From assembly GCA_036936605.1 (NCBI GenBank), contig JAUPFV010000004.1, forward strand, positions 89,802,334 through 89,866,333: a stretch of 64,000 nucleotides of DNA, given 5' to 3'. The position numbers and the translations under genes are program-made. This document shows, piece after piece, positions 45,832-58,055 of the stretch. Under the pieces are notes generated by a model that did no database searches, was not told where the DNA came from, and saw only the letters and a list, made by a program, of their open reading frames with translations. Each line of letters starts with the position of its first letter. Positions within the stretch are counted from its first letter, which is position 1. Origin of the DNA: Limnanthes douglasii subsp. nivea (Eukaryota; Streptophyta; Magnoliopsida; Brassicales; Limnanthaceae).

Positions 45832-46004
45832 TAAGATGAGTTAGTTTCTAAGATCCATCTTAAAAATCTATAACGATCTATTATCCAACAATTTTAACTT
45901 ACTCTCTATTTAAAATATCATTCTATACAAAAATTATCAAACATGTGTGTATTCATTTTCCTTATTTTATGCTTTAAATTTTTAAAACTCTGTAACTTTT
46001 AAAT
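45832..46004. other. AT-rich spacer, nothing recognised
   Basis: Short stretch between the MITE and the next repeat block. Confidence 0.5.
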
Positions 46005-46500
46005 ATATCTTGTTTTATTTTTTTAACACAAACAAAACTAGATCCATAAACAATACTTTTAATGAGCCTAGTTAAAACATGTCTCGCATTTAGATTTTTT
46101 GTCCCACATTTATCATCTAAACAATTAATTTTAAAATTTTCTCAAATGTATCTAAAAAATTATATTATATTGCATATATCACTAGTCCTGCATCTATTTA
46201 AAAAATATAATACAATATCTTGCATCTATCACTATTCTTGCATCTATTATTATCTCGCATCTATCTAAAAAATATTGTACAATATCTCACATATATCACT
46301 TGTCAAACATCTATCTAAAATATATATTAGAGTGTCTTGCACCTATCATTGGTCTCATATTTATCTAAAACAATATTTTACAATGTCTCATATCTATCAC
46401 TCGTCTCGCATCTATCATCTAAAAAAATATTTTACTGTATTCTCGTATCTAACAAAGCTAGATGATAGATACGACATTGGACATGGCTAGTCTCGTATCT
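46005..46500. repeat. Degenerate tandem 'tctcgcatctatc' repeat block
   Basis: Starts with aaaactagatccata (46035 region), like the left arm at 36996. It continues with about ten diverged units of the type ctcgcatctatcactn plus an A/T-rich spacer. Related to 36966-37502. Confidence 0.5.
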
Positions 46501-46852
46501 AGCAATACTGAATACGAGATGTGGATATGGAATAAGAGACACATTTACCTGAAAAACGTAAAAGCACAAAACATAGTATAACTTACATACAAAACGATTA
46601 AATCATTTTATTTGTCCAAACAATCTCTAATTTATAAATCTTGAAACACATTCTAATTCGAATTACAATTTTAACCAAAAATGCTTATGGTAAATATTAA
46701 TAAAAAAATAAATTGTGAAAAAAGAATAAGAACAAGAAATCGCAAACAAAACAAAAGAATAGAAAAAGAAGAATGAGAGAGAGAGTCTTTAATGAAAATG
46801 CTAAAGATATATTTAGTTTTTAATGAAAAATTCCAAACAAAAACGTTAGAGA

Positions 46853-47009
46853 TGTTAGAGATATTAGTCACATGCTCATTAGCCCATATATTTTATCTAT
46901 AAATAAGAGCCTATAATTTGTGTATTATGTACACTTCTTAAATAAACAGAAACTTTAGCCGCTTTTTAGCGACCTCTTTTTTTTTCTTTTTCTCGCTTTG
47001 TTTGTTACA
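46853..47009 (+). repeat. TE-C 5' LTR
   Basis: 157 bp, TGTTAGAGATATTAG to gtttgttaca. TATA-like tataaata at 46898-46905. Matches 61098-61259 (agcctatatattttatttataaataagagc-type core). Confidence 0.85.
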
Positions 47010-47021
47010 TGGTATCAGATC
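47010..47021 (+). other. TE-C primer-binding site
   Basis: tggtatcagatc, the standard plant copia site for initiator Met tRNA, directly after the LTR. Confidence 0.85.
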
Positions 47022-47660
47022 ATTTTTAATCCTTAGAATTAGTTAGGTATTATGATTCAGTTTGATTTGTTTGAACTTATTTTAGATCTTATTGTGCTTA
47101 AAAATTTGGACTTCATTATGAGGCTATAGTTGTTTGGAGTTATTTTGTTTTAGATCTATTACTATAGTGTTTCAATTTCATTTGTTCGATATTAGTTTGG
47201 ATCTACTTTTGGTTAGAAATTTGGACTTCTCTTTGGGTTAAGATTTGTTTGGAGCTGTTTTTCTCTGTTTTTTTCCTTAATCGATAAAAATAATTGTTTG
47301 TACAATAATCGGACCACAAAATAATTAAAAGAGATACAGTTTTGTTTTTCATAGCTTTTATGTGTAGCCACAATCAAAAGATCCAATCGAGAGGCAAACA
47401 GTGTCGATTTTTACTGAATTTCGAACACCGTGTTTGAAATATCTATTTCTTCAATAGAACCAGTTGAATTGTGATTTAGAACTATAATTAAAGAGAACTA
47501 GTTTCTGGAACAATGGAGTATTTTGTATTGGTAAAAGAGGTTTGATTTTATACATAAAATAATATTTAGATTTGATTTTGATTTTGATTTTCTATTTGGA
47601 TTAGGTATCTCTCGATTGTTAAATTTTGTTCGATCAGAGATTGTGGACCTTATTACATAT
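47022..47660 (+). other. TE-C leader; gag not recognisable
   Basis: About 640 bp where gag would lie. No zinc knuckle or capsid motif visible. T-rich, with repeated gatttggact-like phrases. Gag is probably deleted or decayed. Confidence 0.45.
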
Positions 47661-48290
47661 ATGATAGGAAAAGATGAATTTGGATTTGGATTTGGGTTCA
47701 TCTTATCATATATCATATCACATGTCAAACTTTATTTTGTTGTCTCTTATTTTATCTCTGTTGTTTGCTAATGCTACAATAATCTCAGTAAAGGGTATTG
47801 GTTATACCCCTCATATGTTGATATCTGAGTTTTACTATGTTCTCACCCTTGCTTTGAATCTTGTTTTGATTGGCCAATTGTGTAAATCTGGTTATTGTGT
47901 CTTATTTTCGGATTATGTTTGTGTTATACAAAATCAACATACATAGAGTGATTGGAAACGGTCCTAAAATACGGGAACTCTATATTTTTAAAAACTCCAA
48001 GTAAGTGATGTGGATATATATGGTGTTGATAGTGGAAATACATCCATGACTAATATTGATACCTCTGGTGTTGGTTTGTCTTTGTTTCGTTTGAGTTCTT
48101 TGTCGTCTAATTTTTATCTTTGGTACTCTCGTCTCCGATATATATGTGTCACGTTTGAATTTTTTAGTCTCTGCATGTACTTTAGGTCAGTTAAACACTT
48201 ATAATATCTCAGACTGTAGTGGTTGTAAACTAGAAAAATTTTATGCTTTAGCGTTTAATCAAAGTATCATTTCTTCTATTACTTTGTTTT
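47661..48290 (+). pseudogene. TE-C protease end and pre-integrase domain
   Basis: The open stretch 47674-47946 reads DLGSSYHIS, a decayed DSGSSYHMS aspartic-protease active site, then KGIGYTPHM and LALNLVLIGQLCKSGY, typical of the copia protease-to-GAG_pre-integrase junction (LNLVSIGQLC). Next, LWYSRLRYICV at about 48119-48150 matches LWHSRLGHVS and DCSGCKLEKFYAL (48210-48250) the zinc-binding C-x2-C. The catalytic Ser/Thr change and several stops make it inactive. Confidence 0.75.
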
Positions 48291-49020
48291 ATATTATTTA
48301 TTCTGATGTCTGAGGTTTATATCCTGTTTGCACAGAGGGTGTTTCGTACTATTATGTATCTTTTATTGATGATTATACTCGATACACATGGATTTATCTC
48401 ATGAAACGAAGGTCGTATATCCTCGGAATTTATAAAGAATTTTGGGCACTTATTAAGACTCAACATTCTGTTATAATAAACTGCTCCAGGTCTGAGTTAT
48501 AGGGAGAATATACATCCAATAATTTCACGTAGTTACTTGCATCTGATGGTATCATACATAAGTCTTCTTGTACTAATACCCCTCATCAAAATGGTGTTGT
48601 AAAAAGAATACATTGTCACCTTGTTGAAATTTCTCGTTTTTTGCTTTTATCTGCTGATGTTCATACAATTTTTTAGGAGAATAAATTTTAACTGATGCAT
48701 AGTTGATAATTTGAATTCTCACTGCATATAATTCATGGGTTCCACAATTTCAGAAGTTATACGGATAAACCCCAGATTATTCTTCCTTACGAGTATATAG
48801 ATGTACATGTTTTGTCATTTGTCCTCATGTTAAATGTAACAAATTGGGTCCTAAAATCGCTATATGTGTTTCTCTAGGTTGTGGTCCTAAATATAAAGGT
48901 TATCACTGGTTTGATCCCAGCAGTCCGAAGCTTTATGTATCTCGACATGTTATATTGTTTTAGCATATCTCGTTTATACGATTCCAGCAAAATCACATGA
49001 TATAACGAATACCGAGATTT
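48291..49020 (+). pseudogene. TE-C integrase
   Basis: YYVSFIDDYTRYTWIY (48349-48400) with the first catalytic Asp, SDGIIHKSSCTNTPHQNG near 48545-48600 with the region of the third residue, followed by the decayed core end. The sequence HQNGVVKR keeps the copia consensus HQNGVAER but with Glu replaced by Lys. Stops near 48300, 48500 and 48530. Confidence 0.8.
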
Positions 49021-49299
49021 GAACTATTGATCCTTTTGAAAATAATAGCGGCATACCCATTCACATTGATGTACCAACTTATGAGACATCTACGACAATT
49101 GATACAACTTATGCTTCATCATTTTCTGAGTCAGCTCCTTCATTTGGTTAACCAACAGCTCCTCCGCCTCTCAAAAGATCTACTCATACAAGTAAGTCTA
49201 TCAAACTACTAGATTTTGCGTATTCTTCTTACACAACTCATTTTTGCTTCTTTCATAACAAATATACACGATTGATATAAACCACAGTTGTTCAAAGAA

Positions 49300-50100
49300 A
49301 TTGTTTATGATCTTCGTTGGTAAAATATTATGGTCAAAGAGCTTACTGCTCTTTATCAAACTCATACATGAGATATGGTTGAACCTCTGCCTGGTAAGCA
49401 TATAATCGGTTCTTGTTGAGTTTTTAAAATTAGAACAAAGTTTGATAGGTCCATTGAAATATATAAAGCTTGTCTTGTAGCAAACGTTTATTCACAGAAG
49501 TATGGTATAGATTATGAGAAAAAAAATTCCCCATTTCCAAAAATGACAATATTTTGTATTCTTATTGCAGTTGCATCCATTTGCTAGTGTAAAATCTTCC
49601 AACTGGATGTCAAAAATGCATTTCTGAATGGTGATCTTGAATAAGGAGGTTTACATGACTCTTCCCCCTGGTGTTTCTCACCAACCAAATAAATTATGTT
49701 GATTTAGAAAAGTTGTATATGGTCTCAAATAAGCTTCTCGTGTTTGGTTTGAGAAATTTTCTATGATTATTACTTCACTTGGTTTTCTTGCTAGTAATCA
49801 TGATTCGGCCTTGTTTATCAGATATATGAGTGCAAGAAAAATTATTTTATCCCTATATGTAGATGTTATGATTATTATGGGTGATGATATTGATGGAATT
49901 GAAGTATTAAAACGTGATTTGGCACAACGGTTTACGATGAAAGACTTGGGAATGTTACGTTATTTTTTAGGTACTGAGGTGGCTCAATCTCCAAAAGGTT
50001 ATATCTTTTCTCAAAGAAAATATATATCTGATTTATATGAACAAACTCGACTTTCTGATATCAATATTAAAGACATCCATCTTGAAATCAATGCTCGGTA
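49300..50100 (+). pseudogene. TE-C reverse transcriptase
   Basis: PLPGKHIIGSC, KARLVAN-like KACLVANVYSQKYGIDY, and FQLDVKNAFLNGDL (49598-49640, the first RT Asp) are readable. The open frame 49763-50101 gives the palm with YVDVMIIMGDD, where the YVDD box has become YVDV, then LAQRFTMKDLGMLRYFLG. The Asp-to-Val change would abolish catalysis. Confidence 0.85.
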
Positions 50101-50497
50101 GTCTCCGACTGATTGTGTTTCTTTTTTAGACCCAACTCTATATCGCACTCTCGTAGGGAACTTATTTATCTTTGAATACTTAGATATCTTTGTGGCACTC
50201 AGTTCCAAAGCGTTATATTTCCTTCAGCCTCATTACTTAAACTGTGTGGTTATAGCAAAGCTGATTGGGATAGTTATCCTTGTTATCGTAAATCCACTAA
50301 TGGCTTATGTGTTTTCCTTAAAGATTTGTTAATCTTGTGGAAAAGCAAGCAATACAATGTTGTTTCCAGATTGTGTACTAAAGCTGAGTACCGCCTATGA
50401 CATTGACCACATGTGAGATTGTTTTCTTACGTTGGCTTCTTGCATATATAGGGATTAACATTATTAGACCTATTTCCTTACATTGTGATAACAAAAG
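50101..50497 (+). pseudogene. TE-C RNase H, left part
   Basis: Includes YSKADWD near 50250 (the domain start, CGYSDADWA-type), STKAEYRAMA-like CTKAEYRL (50375-50400) and LHCDNKS up to the TE-3 insertion, with the catalytic Asp in CDNK. Continues at 60865. Confidence 0.8.
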
Positions 50498-50876
50498 TGG
50501 TGACGATTAATTCAGACCTAGGGTAATTTTGTCAGGTGTTTTTTGGTATTTTGAAGGTATTAAATGTTTAGGTGTTTTTTAGTGAGAGATTTAAGCTGCC
50601 TGGTTGTATTAAATATTCATTACCCTCATTAATGAAATTGGTTGGGTATTTATACCCTTAATTATGGGCCTTATGGGATTTCGGGTCAAACTATGAAATC
50701 GGGTCGAGTTCAAAGACTCATTAGTTTATTAAGAAGATTAGCAATTAGCTTAGTCAAAAGGTGCTTAGTGTTTTAATACTTTCGTCTTGTCCGGATGTTT
50801 CAGTGGGTAACTATTGTCTGGATTACCCATGTCCGGTTTTCGCAGTGAGTGGTGGTGAATAATTTTGGATTCATCC
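50498..50876 (-). repeat. TE-3 3' LTR
   Basis: 379 bp, TGGTGACG to ATTCATCC; the terminal CA has become CC. Confidence 0.9.
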
Positions 50877-50893
50877 ACAACCCCTTTTTTAGG
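50877..50893 (-). other. TE-3 polypurine tract
   Basis: Minus strand cctaaaaaaggggttgt beside the LTR, close to the TE-1/TE-2 tract. Confidence 0.8.
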
Positions 50894-51032
50894 TTTTGTC
50901 AAAGGCCTTTGGCAAGACCAAAAAATCCTCTTAGGAACTAGCAACATTCTCCGGACTGTTCATGTATTCAGCTCAGGGTTTATCCGGAGTGAATACTTCT
51001 CAGAAGTTTAAGAGTTCTGCTATGGATCGTGG

Positions 51033-51217
51033 GACACGTGTCACATTTTGATTTGCTTTTCCAGCTTTTTTCTTCCTAGAACGGCGCTCCCACTAATCCC
51101 AAAAAGCAACTTCTGCATTTCATGTTTATGACGTTAGCGCCGTCTTTAATCATTACTTTTGGCTTTTCGTTTTCTCTTACGTATTTGGTAAAAATTTTGC
51201 CTTACTAGTATAAATTA
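51033..51217 (+). promoter_or_regulatory. Putative aORF promoter in TE-3
   Basis: gacacgtgtc at 51033-51042, tgacgttagcgccgtc near 51130, and tataaatta at 51209-51217, 103 bp before the ATG. The G-box to TATA distance is 176 bp against 174 in TE-1/TE-2, although the intervening sequence has diverged. Confidence 0.65.
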
Positions 51218-51311
51218 ATTCCTTTTACTGTTTTATCATCTTCCTCACTTAGTCATTTCTTCTTTTCAGAGCTTTTTACTTCTCCTCTCAAAATCTTTCT
51301 TGTGTAGGTTT

Positions 51312-54285
51312 ATGTTCACGGCGAGAAACGCTTTCGTGAAAGGTGGTTGGCTAAATCTTTCAGAGTTAGAAAAACGCAAAAGGTTGAGCGAGAGAGATAT
51401 ATTACTGAGGGTCTTCCAGTTTCTCCAATCAGTAAGCCCGACACACCATCTTTAGAAGCTGATCGAGGATCATCCTCTGCCAAAAGTGCCAAATTTAAGC
51501 GTTTGTTTCAGACAAGCCTCTCGCCCATTCCGTCAGCCTCCTCAGTTCAGGAGTCTCAGCCCTCTGTTGTGCAGGAGAAAGCAGTATCAAGTACAAGAAA
51601 ACCCTCTCCGTTCATCGCTATGGGGTCAGATGTTGAGAAGTCTCTAGAAAAAGTTAATCTTCGTTGGATAGGTCGTCTAATAAAGGGTCAGGGAACTAGC
51701 TCTCAAACCAAGTCCTCAAAGTCAGGGCCTTCCAAATCGGGGACCAAATATAAAGCCTCCGGATCAGGGGTACCAATAAGATCCCCAAAGGACAAATCCT
51801 CTAGACCGGAGGCCACTAGAATCAGTTCTGAAACTGAGCCCTCCAGAACTGAGCCTGTGCCGGACACCAGATCCTTAAGAGAGGCTGATGCTCAACTGTC
51901 CGGACAACCTGCTGAGCCAGCCATCAGCACTCTTCCATCAACAACGGCTGATAAACCTCCATGATGATGGAAGAGGTGATGGAGGGCAGCATAGAAGATG
52001 CTCCATTTGAGACTGACGCTTCTAGGAAGACTGGGGATGCTGCCTCTAACAAAGAAAAAGGCAAAGAGAAAATCTGCATGACTCATCTGGATCTGCCGGA
52101 GTATCTGGAAGGCAAAGTGGGGCCTTGCTTCCACAAGGTTAATGTGAAGTAACTGTTGGCCATGCAGAATATACTCTATGTTTATACTCACACCGCTGAG
52201 TTAGGCCGTATCTGGACACAATGGGGGATCCCTGAATCTGTAAAGGTGAGGATACCAGTCATTCCGGAGACCCCAATGGACTGCAAACTCAGTGAAATAG
52301 TCATCTACACAGAGTTGTTTAATTAGGGGCTCAGATTTCCCTTGGATCCAAAAAAAATCAGGTATTTTCACCTGATAAAACTCTGTCCAAGCCAGCTGAG
52401 TCCCAACGTTTGGTACACCCTCATCGCATGCATTATGACGTCAAGGCTCTCTGGAATACCACTTCCAATGGATCAGTTTGCTGCTATGGCCAGCCTCTGT
52501 AAAAACCATCATCTCACATTCTACAAGTTTAATATGGGAGACAATTTTAAGGTGGTGGATGACTTTCTTGAGTCAGAAAAAAATTAGAAGACCAAATTTC
52601 TATTTATCAGTGGGGCATGGGAAAATGGGAGAAAAATCAAGGTTGGTGTCAACCCTAGTATGCTCACCAGCAGATGGAAGAGCTCAGGTAAAATTTTATT
52701 ATGCTTGTCTCTCTTACTTTGTAAAAAAATCATTTCTGAACTGCTTTTCTTTTTCTTTGGTTAGTGTTGCCGAAGTAGTTCTCCAGTTTTGTGGAGGAGG
52801 GGAAAGCCACATGTGTTAAATTAAACGCTTGGACTTCCGAACGCTAGGTAAATGCCTTTCACAAATGCTTCACATCAGGTAAATGGTGAGGTCCCACATC
52901 TGGAACACAACAGACCGGAGAGACCTTACTTGAGAGGAGCTGACCACTCCACCTCCTCCGGCTGTCATCCTCAAAAGAACAGAGGAGAAGGATGGCAAAC
53001 TGGCCTTGCTTGCTAGAGCTAAATCTCCAAGCAAGATGAAGGGAAAGAAGGGTAAGAAAAAACAAACTGCAGCAGAGGTTGTTCAGGGTGCTGTTGAGGA
53101 GATCGCTCCTGAGAATCAGGGAGTGCAGGCCCAAGGGGGAATCGATGCTACTCTACTTCAAGTAGTTGAATATGAGAGTATTAGGGAGGCAGGTGGACAT
53201 CAAGTTCAACCAAAGGCTCCTAAGAGAGACCGAAACGGGGAGCAAATAACGAAGAAAGGGCGGCCAAGAAGAAGAAAGTCTCCTTGGGGGATGAAGCTGT
53301 TCTCCGGCCTTCGGAGTCTCTTCCTCCAACCGACCCAACAGACCCCACCTTGGCAGAGAAAATCCCAAGTGGTCTACGTGTCGGAGAGGGTACCGGAGGA
53401 GATATCAATATTGATGGAGTAGACATCAGTGGCTTCCACAACATTGGCTTTTGCTTTGATGATCTTAAAAAAGATGACTTTGTTGGTCCCTACCTTCCCC
53501 CACGTTCCTCGAACATGGTGACCTTTAATGGTAAGTCTTTCACTGTTTCAGGGGAGAACGATACAGTGACTCACTCTCTGCTGGGCCATATTCAACCGGT
53601 GCTCAACTTGGAGAGGCAAGTACGAAGTAAGTCTGCCCTTATCAACACACTCAATGCAGATAAAGAGAGCTTATCCAATGACCTTCATAATGCGAATCAA
53701 AGTGTTGAAAAATTGAGGAAAGAGCTCGAGGAGTTAAAGAAAGGGAAAGAATACCTGGCCACCAGGCTGGCCACTTCGGAGATGGCCAACACAGAGCTCC
53801 AAACCAAGTGTTCTGGCTTGGAGAAGGATCTCTCCACTTTGAAGGAAGAGGTGAAGACCAAGGACAATGTTGTCCAAGCCCTGTCCAGTGATAAAGCTTC
53901 CCTTGAAGGCATTGTGTCCAAAGTTACCAAGGAAAAGGAGGATTTGATAAAAGAGCAGGAGAAGACACTACAGGCCAGGTTCGATGCATACACCAACAAG
54001 GTGATAAACTCCCTAGAAGAAAGGTATGCCGAAGTTAAATCTGACATGGTCTTGCTTTTTCATCGAACATTCCCGAAGAGGACGCTTGGTACTCTGTGGC
54101 AATATGTGGAATACGAAGACCTCCCATTTCATACTATGGCAGATGGCGATAAGCACAACTACTCCAGTGGTTTTGATGATACCACTGACGAGGAAGAAGT
54201 GATCGGAGAGAGCTCCAGTAATGAACCCAAAGATCCAAAAAAGAAACAAGATGATGCAGGAATATCTAAGGGAAACCACCCCTAA
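51312..54285 (+). pseudogene. TE-3 antisense ORF (aORF), two exons
   Basis: Exon 1 51312-52687, exon 2 52765-54285. Starts MFTARNAFVKGGWLNLSEL. A one-base deletion near 51376 shifts the frame into 51347-51964, the Ser/Pro/Lys-rich region. Globular core at 52342-52587 (SPNVWYTLIACIMTSRLSGIPLPM, FYKFNMGDNFKVVDDFL). After the intron, a stop (ccgaagtag) near 52777, then the lysine-rich linker (53006-53422) and a 333-aa open frame (53284-54285) with the IDGVDISG motif, FNGKSFTVSGEND and a heptad-rich coiled coil, ending DMVLLFHRTFPKRTLGTLWQYVEY and a charged tail. The longest intact stretch of any aORF here. Confidence 0.85.
52688..52764 (+). other. Intron of TE-3 aORF
   Basis: 77 bp, gtaaaa to tttggttag, same phase 1 (g | tg ttg ccg) and same protein position as in TE-1/TE-2 although the intron sequence itself is not conserved. 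Confidence 0.75.
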
Positions 54286-54318
54286 GGTTTTAACTATTTT
54301 CTGTTTTTTATTACATAC

Positions 54319-54418
54319 CAAAGTCATTGGATGGCCAAGGCATTTTGTAATTGTGTCCGGTTTGAGTCCGGTCAAGCTCTTTCTTTTTAAACTTAAAGTC
54401 ATTGGATGGCCAAGGCAC
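54319..54418. repeat. Duplicated hairpin downstream of TE-3 aORF
   Basis: aagtcattggatggccaagg at about 54321-54340 and 54396-54415. The stem is ttgg/ccaa instead of the longer TE-1 stem, but the two-copy layout is kept. Confidence 0.6.
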
Positions 54419-54807
54419 TCTTTATGTTTTAATATTATCCTCCGGTGTTAGCCGGGAAATTTTATTTTTCCAAATTCTTGCTTTGTTTCATATTCGCTCA
54501 ATCTTAATGGAGAGTATTTAAATAGCCCCTATTTATTTTACAAGTATTTCAAGATGAGAGTGTTTAAATTCTCTGATGACAAATGTTAAATGGTCATCAC
54601 TTCACCAGATCAATTCGGCTTGTCAAAGATACTTAAAAGGCTTTAAAGAAACTGTAAATCAAACAACTCCAAATATTTTAAGAAGGCATCAAATTTTATT
54701 AAAAAACGCGGACACCTCATTAAAACCTCTTCGCGCCACAAGGGTAGGAAAGAGTATGCCCCCTAATATTTACATGGACTTTAAACAAGTAAATATTTAC
54801 ACAAGTT
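54419..54807. other. TE-3 intergenic region between aORF and pol
   Basis: No gene. Conserved islands with TE-1/TE-2: gagtgtttaaattctctgatgac and the segment just past the pol stop. Confidence 0.6.
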
Positions 54808-57800
54808 TCATTCTAGATACATCCGGAGGTGTTCAATGTTCCAATGGTGGTTCAAGACTCTTCCATCTTTGTCCTGAAGCCTGTATGTTTCAGGCTTAAG
54901 CTTTTCAATGACCATATAGGGCCCTTCCCAGTTTGGAGCTAACTTTCCGAACTGCTTCTCTTTAGTATCTAAGAATACTTTTCTCAATACTTTATCCCCT
55001 GGTTGAAAATCCCTTCTTCTGATTCTGGAAGCAACCCTGTTTCTCATTAAACCTTGATAATGGGTGGCTCTAAGATGAGCCTTAACCCTTTTCTCTTCTA
55101 TTAAGTCCAATTGACTTCTGACTGCCACTTCAATAGCTTGTTCGGAAAAATTGTGGACTCTGTATGATGGAAGAGTTGCCTCTATAGGAGCAATCGCATC
55201 CATACCATATACAAAGGCAAACGGAGATTCCTATGTAGCAGCTCCAGGAGTAGTCCAGTAGGCCCATAGTACTTCTTGTAGATAGCTTGGCCACTTTCCA
55301 GCAGCCCCTTCTAAATTCTTTTTGAGACCAGACAGAATGGTCATGTTCGCGACTTCAACCTGACCATTTTCCTGTTGGTGGAAAGGAGAAGTGAAGCAAT
55401 GTTGAATGCCCCTAGAAGCACAGAAACTCTCCATATCATTGTTATCAAATTGTGGCCTATTATCTGTGGTTATCTTTTGTGGAATCCCAAATCTGCAACA
55501 AATATTAGATAAGATAAACTTTATAACAGCTTTTGAAGTCGTTTATGCCAGGGGGCTGCCTCTATCCACTTTGAAAAATAATCCATGGCCACAATAATAG
55601 TTCTGCACCCTCTCGACGCCATTGGTAGAGGTCCCACCAGATCCAGTCCCCAACGAGAAAAAGGTATTGGCTCAGGAATCGATTACAAGGGGACAACTGG
55701 GATATGAATTTCATTCCCAAATATTTGGCATGGATCACACTTCTTTACCAATTCCTTAGCATCTTCCATTATGGATGGCCAGTAGTATCCAGCCAATAGA
55801 ACCCTTCGGGTCAAAGCCCTATAACCACAATGTGTTAACCCCTCCCCATCATGTAGTTCGGATAACACAATTTGAGACTCTTCACCCCCCCCCCCCCAAA
55901 CAACGCAAGAGAGGTCTACTAAATGACTTCTTGTATAAAATATCCTTTATGACTAAAAACCCATGAGCCTTGTACTTCATTTTCCTGGCCATTGATTTTC
56001 TGGAGGCAAAATGCCATTAGAATTGTATTGAAGAAGGGGATGTCTCCAGTCCTTGGGTTGGACCACTTGTATACTTAAACTTTCTTCTTCTTCTTTACCC
56101 CAATCTGGCTGTATCGATGGACATTCGTGTACATGAATCCATGGGTAGGGTTCGGAGTCGGCTATGGTGTCCAAGGAGTCTGCTAATGTATTTTCCGATC
56201 TGGGTATATGCTCATAGCTGATGTTTCTGAAGTTAGCTGCCACCTCTTTAAGAATGAATAAATATTTAATCAACAGCTCCTTTTTGCCTCAGATTGACCT
56301 TGGGCATGATGGATAAGAAGCTGAGAGTCGCTCATTAATCTAACTCGTTTGGCTCCACATAGCAAAGCTAATTTTAAACCAGCTATAACAGCTTCGTATT
56401 CGGACTCATTGTTAGAAGCCATGAAAGCAAAACATATAGCCTGGTATAGCTTGTCGCCGTACGGAGTGGTTAAACATATCCCAGCACCACAACCCATGGT
56501 ACTTGATCCACCATCGGTCCGGACAACCCATACCTTCTTAGTTTTTTTATCTGTAGTTTGTTTAGTACTTCTGTCCGAATGGAATTCAACTAGGAAATCA
56601 GCAACAGATTGAGCTTTGATTGCAGTTCGAGGAGAAAAATCAATGTCATAGTCCCCCAATTCTACTGACCACTTGGTCATCCTGCTTGATATGTCCGTCT
56701 TTTGAAGAACATTTTTTAAAGGAAAAGATGTCCGGACGATAATAGAATGAGACTGAAAATAGGGCCTCATTTTAAGGCAGCGATTACTAAAGCCAGTGTT
56801 AGCTTTTTAAGTTTTAAATACCTTCTCTCAGTATCCATCAGGCTCTTGCTGATGTAATACACTGGACGAGGATAACTATCCACCTCCCTTACTAATACTG
56901 CACTTATAACACATTCGGAGGACACTGCTAAATATATGTACAATGTTTCTCCATCAATAGGTTTCTAGAGAGTTTTGGGGGAAGATAAATGATTTTTTAT
57001 TTCATTGAACGCTTGGTCACACTATGGAGACTAGTTGAAATCTTTCGCACCCTTTAAAATTTGGAAAAATGGGGCACACCTATCCGAAGACCTTAAGATA
57101 AAACGGTTTAGAGCAGCTAACCTCCCTGTCAATCTTTGTACTTCTTTAATATTCCGAGGAGGATCCATCTGCAGTAAAGCATTAAGCTAGTCCGGATTAG
57201 GCTGTAATCCTTTCTCAGTTATCACATACCCCAAAAACTTCCCGGACTGTACTCCAAAAAGGCATTGTTCTGGATTTAATTTTAAATTAACTTTTACCAA
57301 GTTGGCAAACGTCTCTTGCAGATCTGCCAAGTGTAATTATTCTTCCACACTCTTTACCATCAATGTTCACCAACCTCTGATAAGTAGCCCCGGCATTCTT
57401 TAATCCAAAAGGCATCACCTTGTAACAATGGAAGCCCCTATCAGTAACAAAAGTAGTGTGTTCCTGGTCCTTCGAATCCACTTGAATCTGATTATAACCG
57501 GAGAAGGAATCCATGAAGGACAACAACTTGTTCCCAGATGTGGAGTCTACTAGCTGATATATCCAGGGGACGGGATACAAATCTTTTGGGCAAGCCCTGT
57601 TGAGGTTAATAAAGTCGATGCACATAAGCCATTTCCCATTTTTCTTTATTACTAACACTGGGTTGGCTGTCTATAAAGGATATTGAGATTCCTTTATGTG
57701 TCCCATCTTGGTAAGCCGGTCAACCTCTTGAACTATAACATCAGCTTTTTCTTTAGAGAATGCTCTTCTTTTCTGTACAACGGGTGCTACATCTCTCCGG

Positions 57801-58052
57801 ATGGATAGTTGGTGTGATATAACATTCGCAGGCACTCCGGTTACATCAGTATTACACCAGGAAAAAACGTGTTGGCGGTTTGTTAAAAAGGATAAGACTT
57901 TGCTTTTTAGTTTTGATGTCATCTTAGATTCAATCTTGACACTTCTTCCTTCAGCCAGAGAGTGAGTTTCAACCTCTTCAATCGGTATTAAAACACTAGG
58001 GGTCTCTCTGGGGTCATCAATTTCACCCTCTCCCAGAGGGACCCACCAATTG
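54808..58052 (-). pseudogene. pol: TE-3 pol, RT active site deleted
   Basis: RT leader 58063-57671 (IDDPRETPSVLIPIEEVETHSL), RT 57658-57287 with CIDFINLNRACPKDLYP and MPFGLKNAGATYQRLVN. After this point about 60 bp present in TE-2, including the YIDD catalytic box, are missing (junction near 57362). RNase H and archaeal RNase H at 56770-56270 (WVVRTDGGSSTMGCGAG) and 56273-55977 (ENTLADSLDTIADSE). Integrase 55868-55683 (CDPCQIFG) to 55231 (MESFCASRGIQHCFTSPFH, GQVEVANMT). C-terminus 55203-54808 (RRRDFQPGDKVLRKVF, ends NIEHLRMYLE). A C13 run near 55885-55898 marks another frame break. Not functional. Confidence 0.9.
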
Positions 58053-58055
58053 TTA
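58053..58055 (-). other. Conserved stop between gag-protease and pol, TE-3
   Basis: TAA after VRINED, the codon equivalent to TAG in TE-1 and TE-2. Here pol continues in a different frame because of a 2-nt length difference just after the stop. Confidence 0.65.

Noticed and set aside
45591..45834. 64-73 aa ORFs with repeated SPWT / SPGT phrases
   Set aside because: They read the inverted repeats of the foldback MITE.
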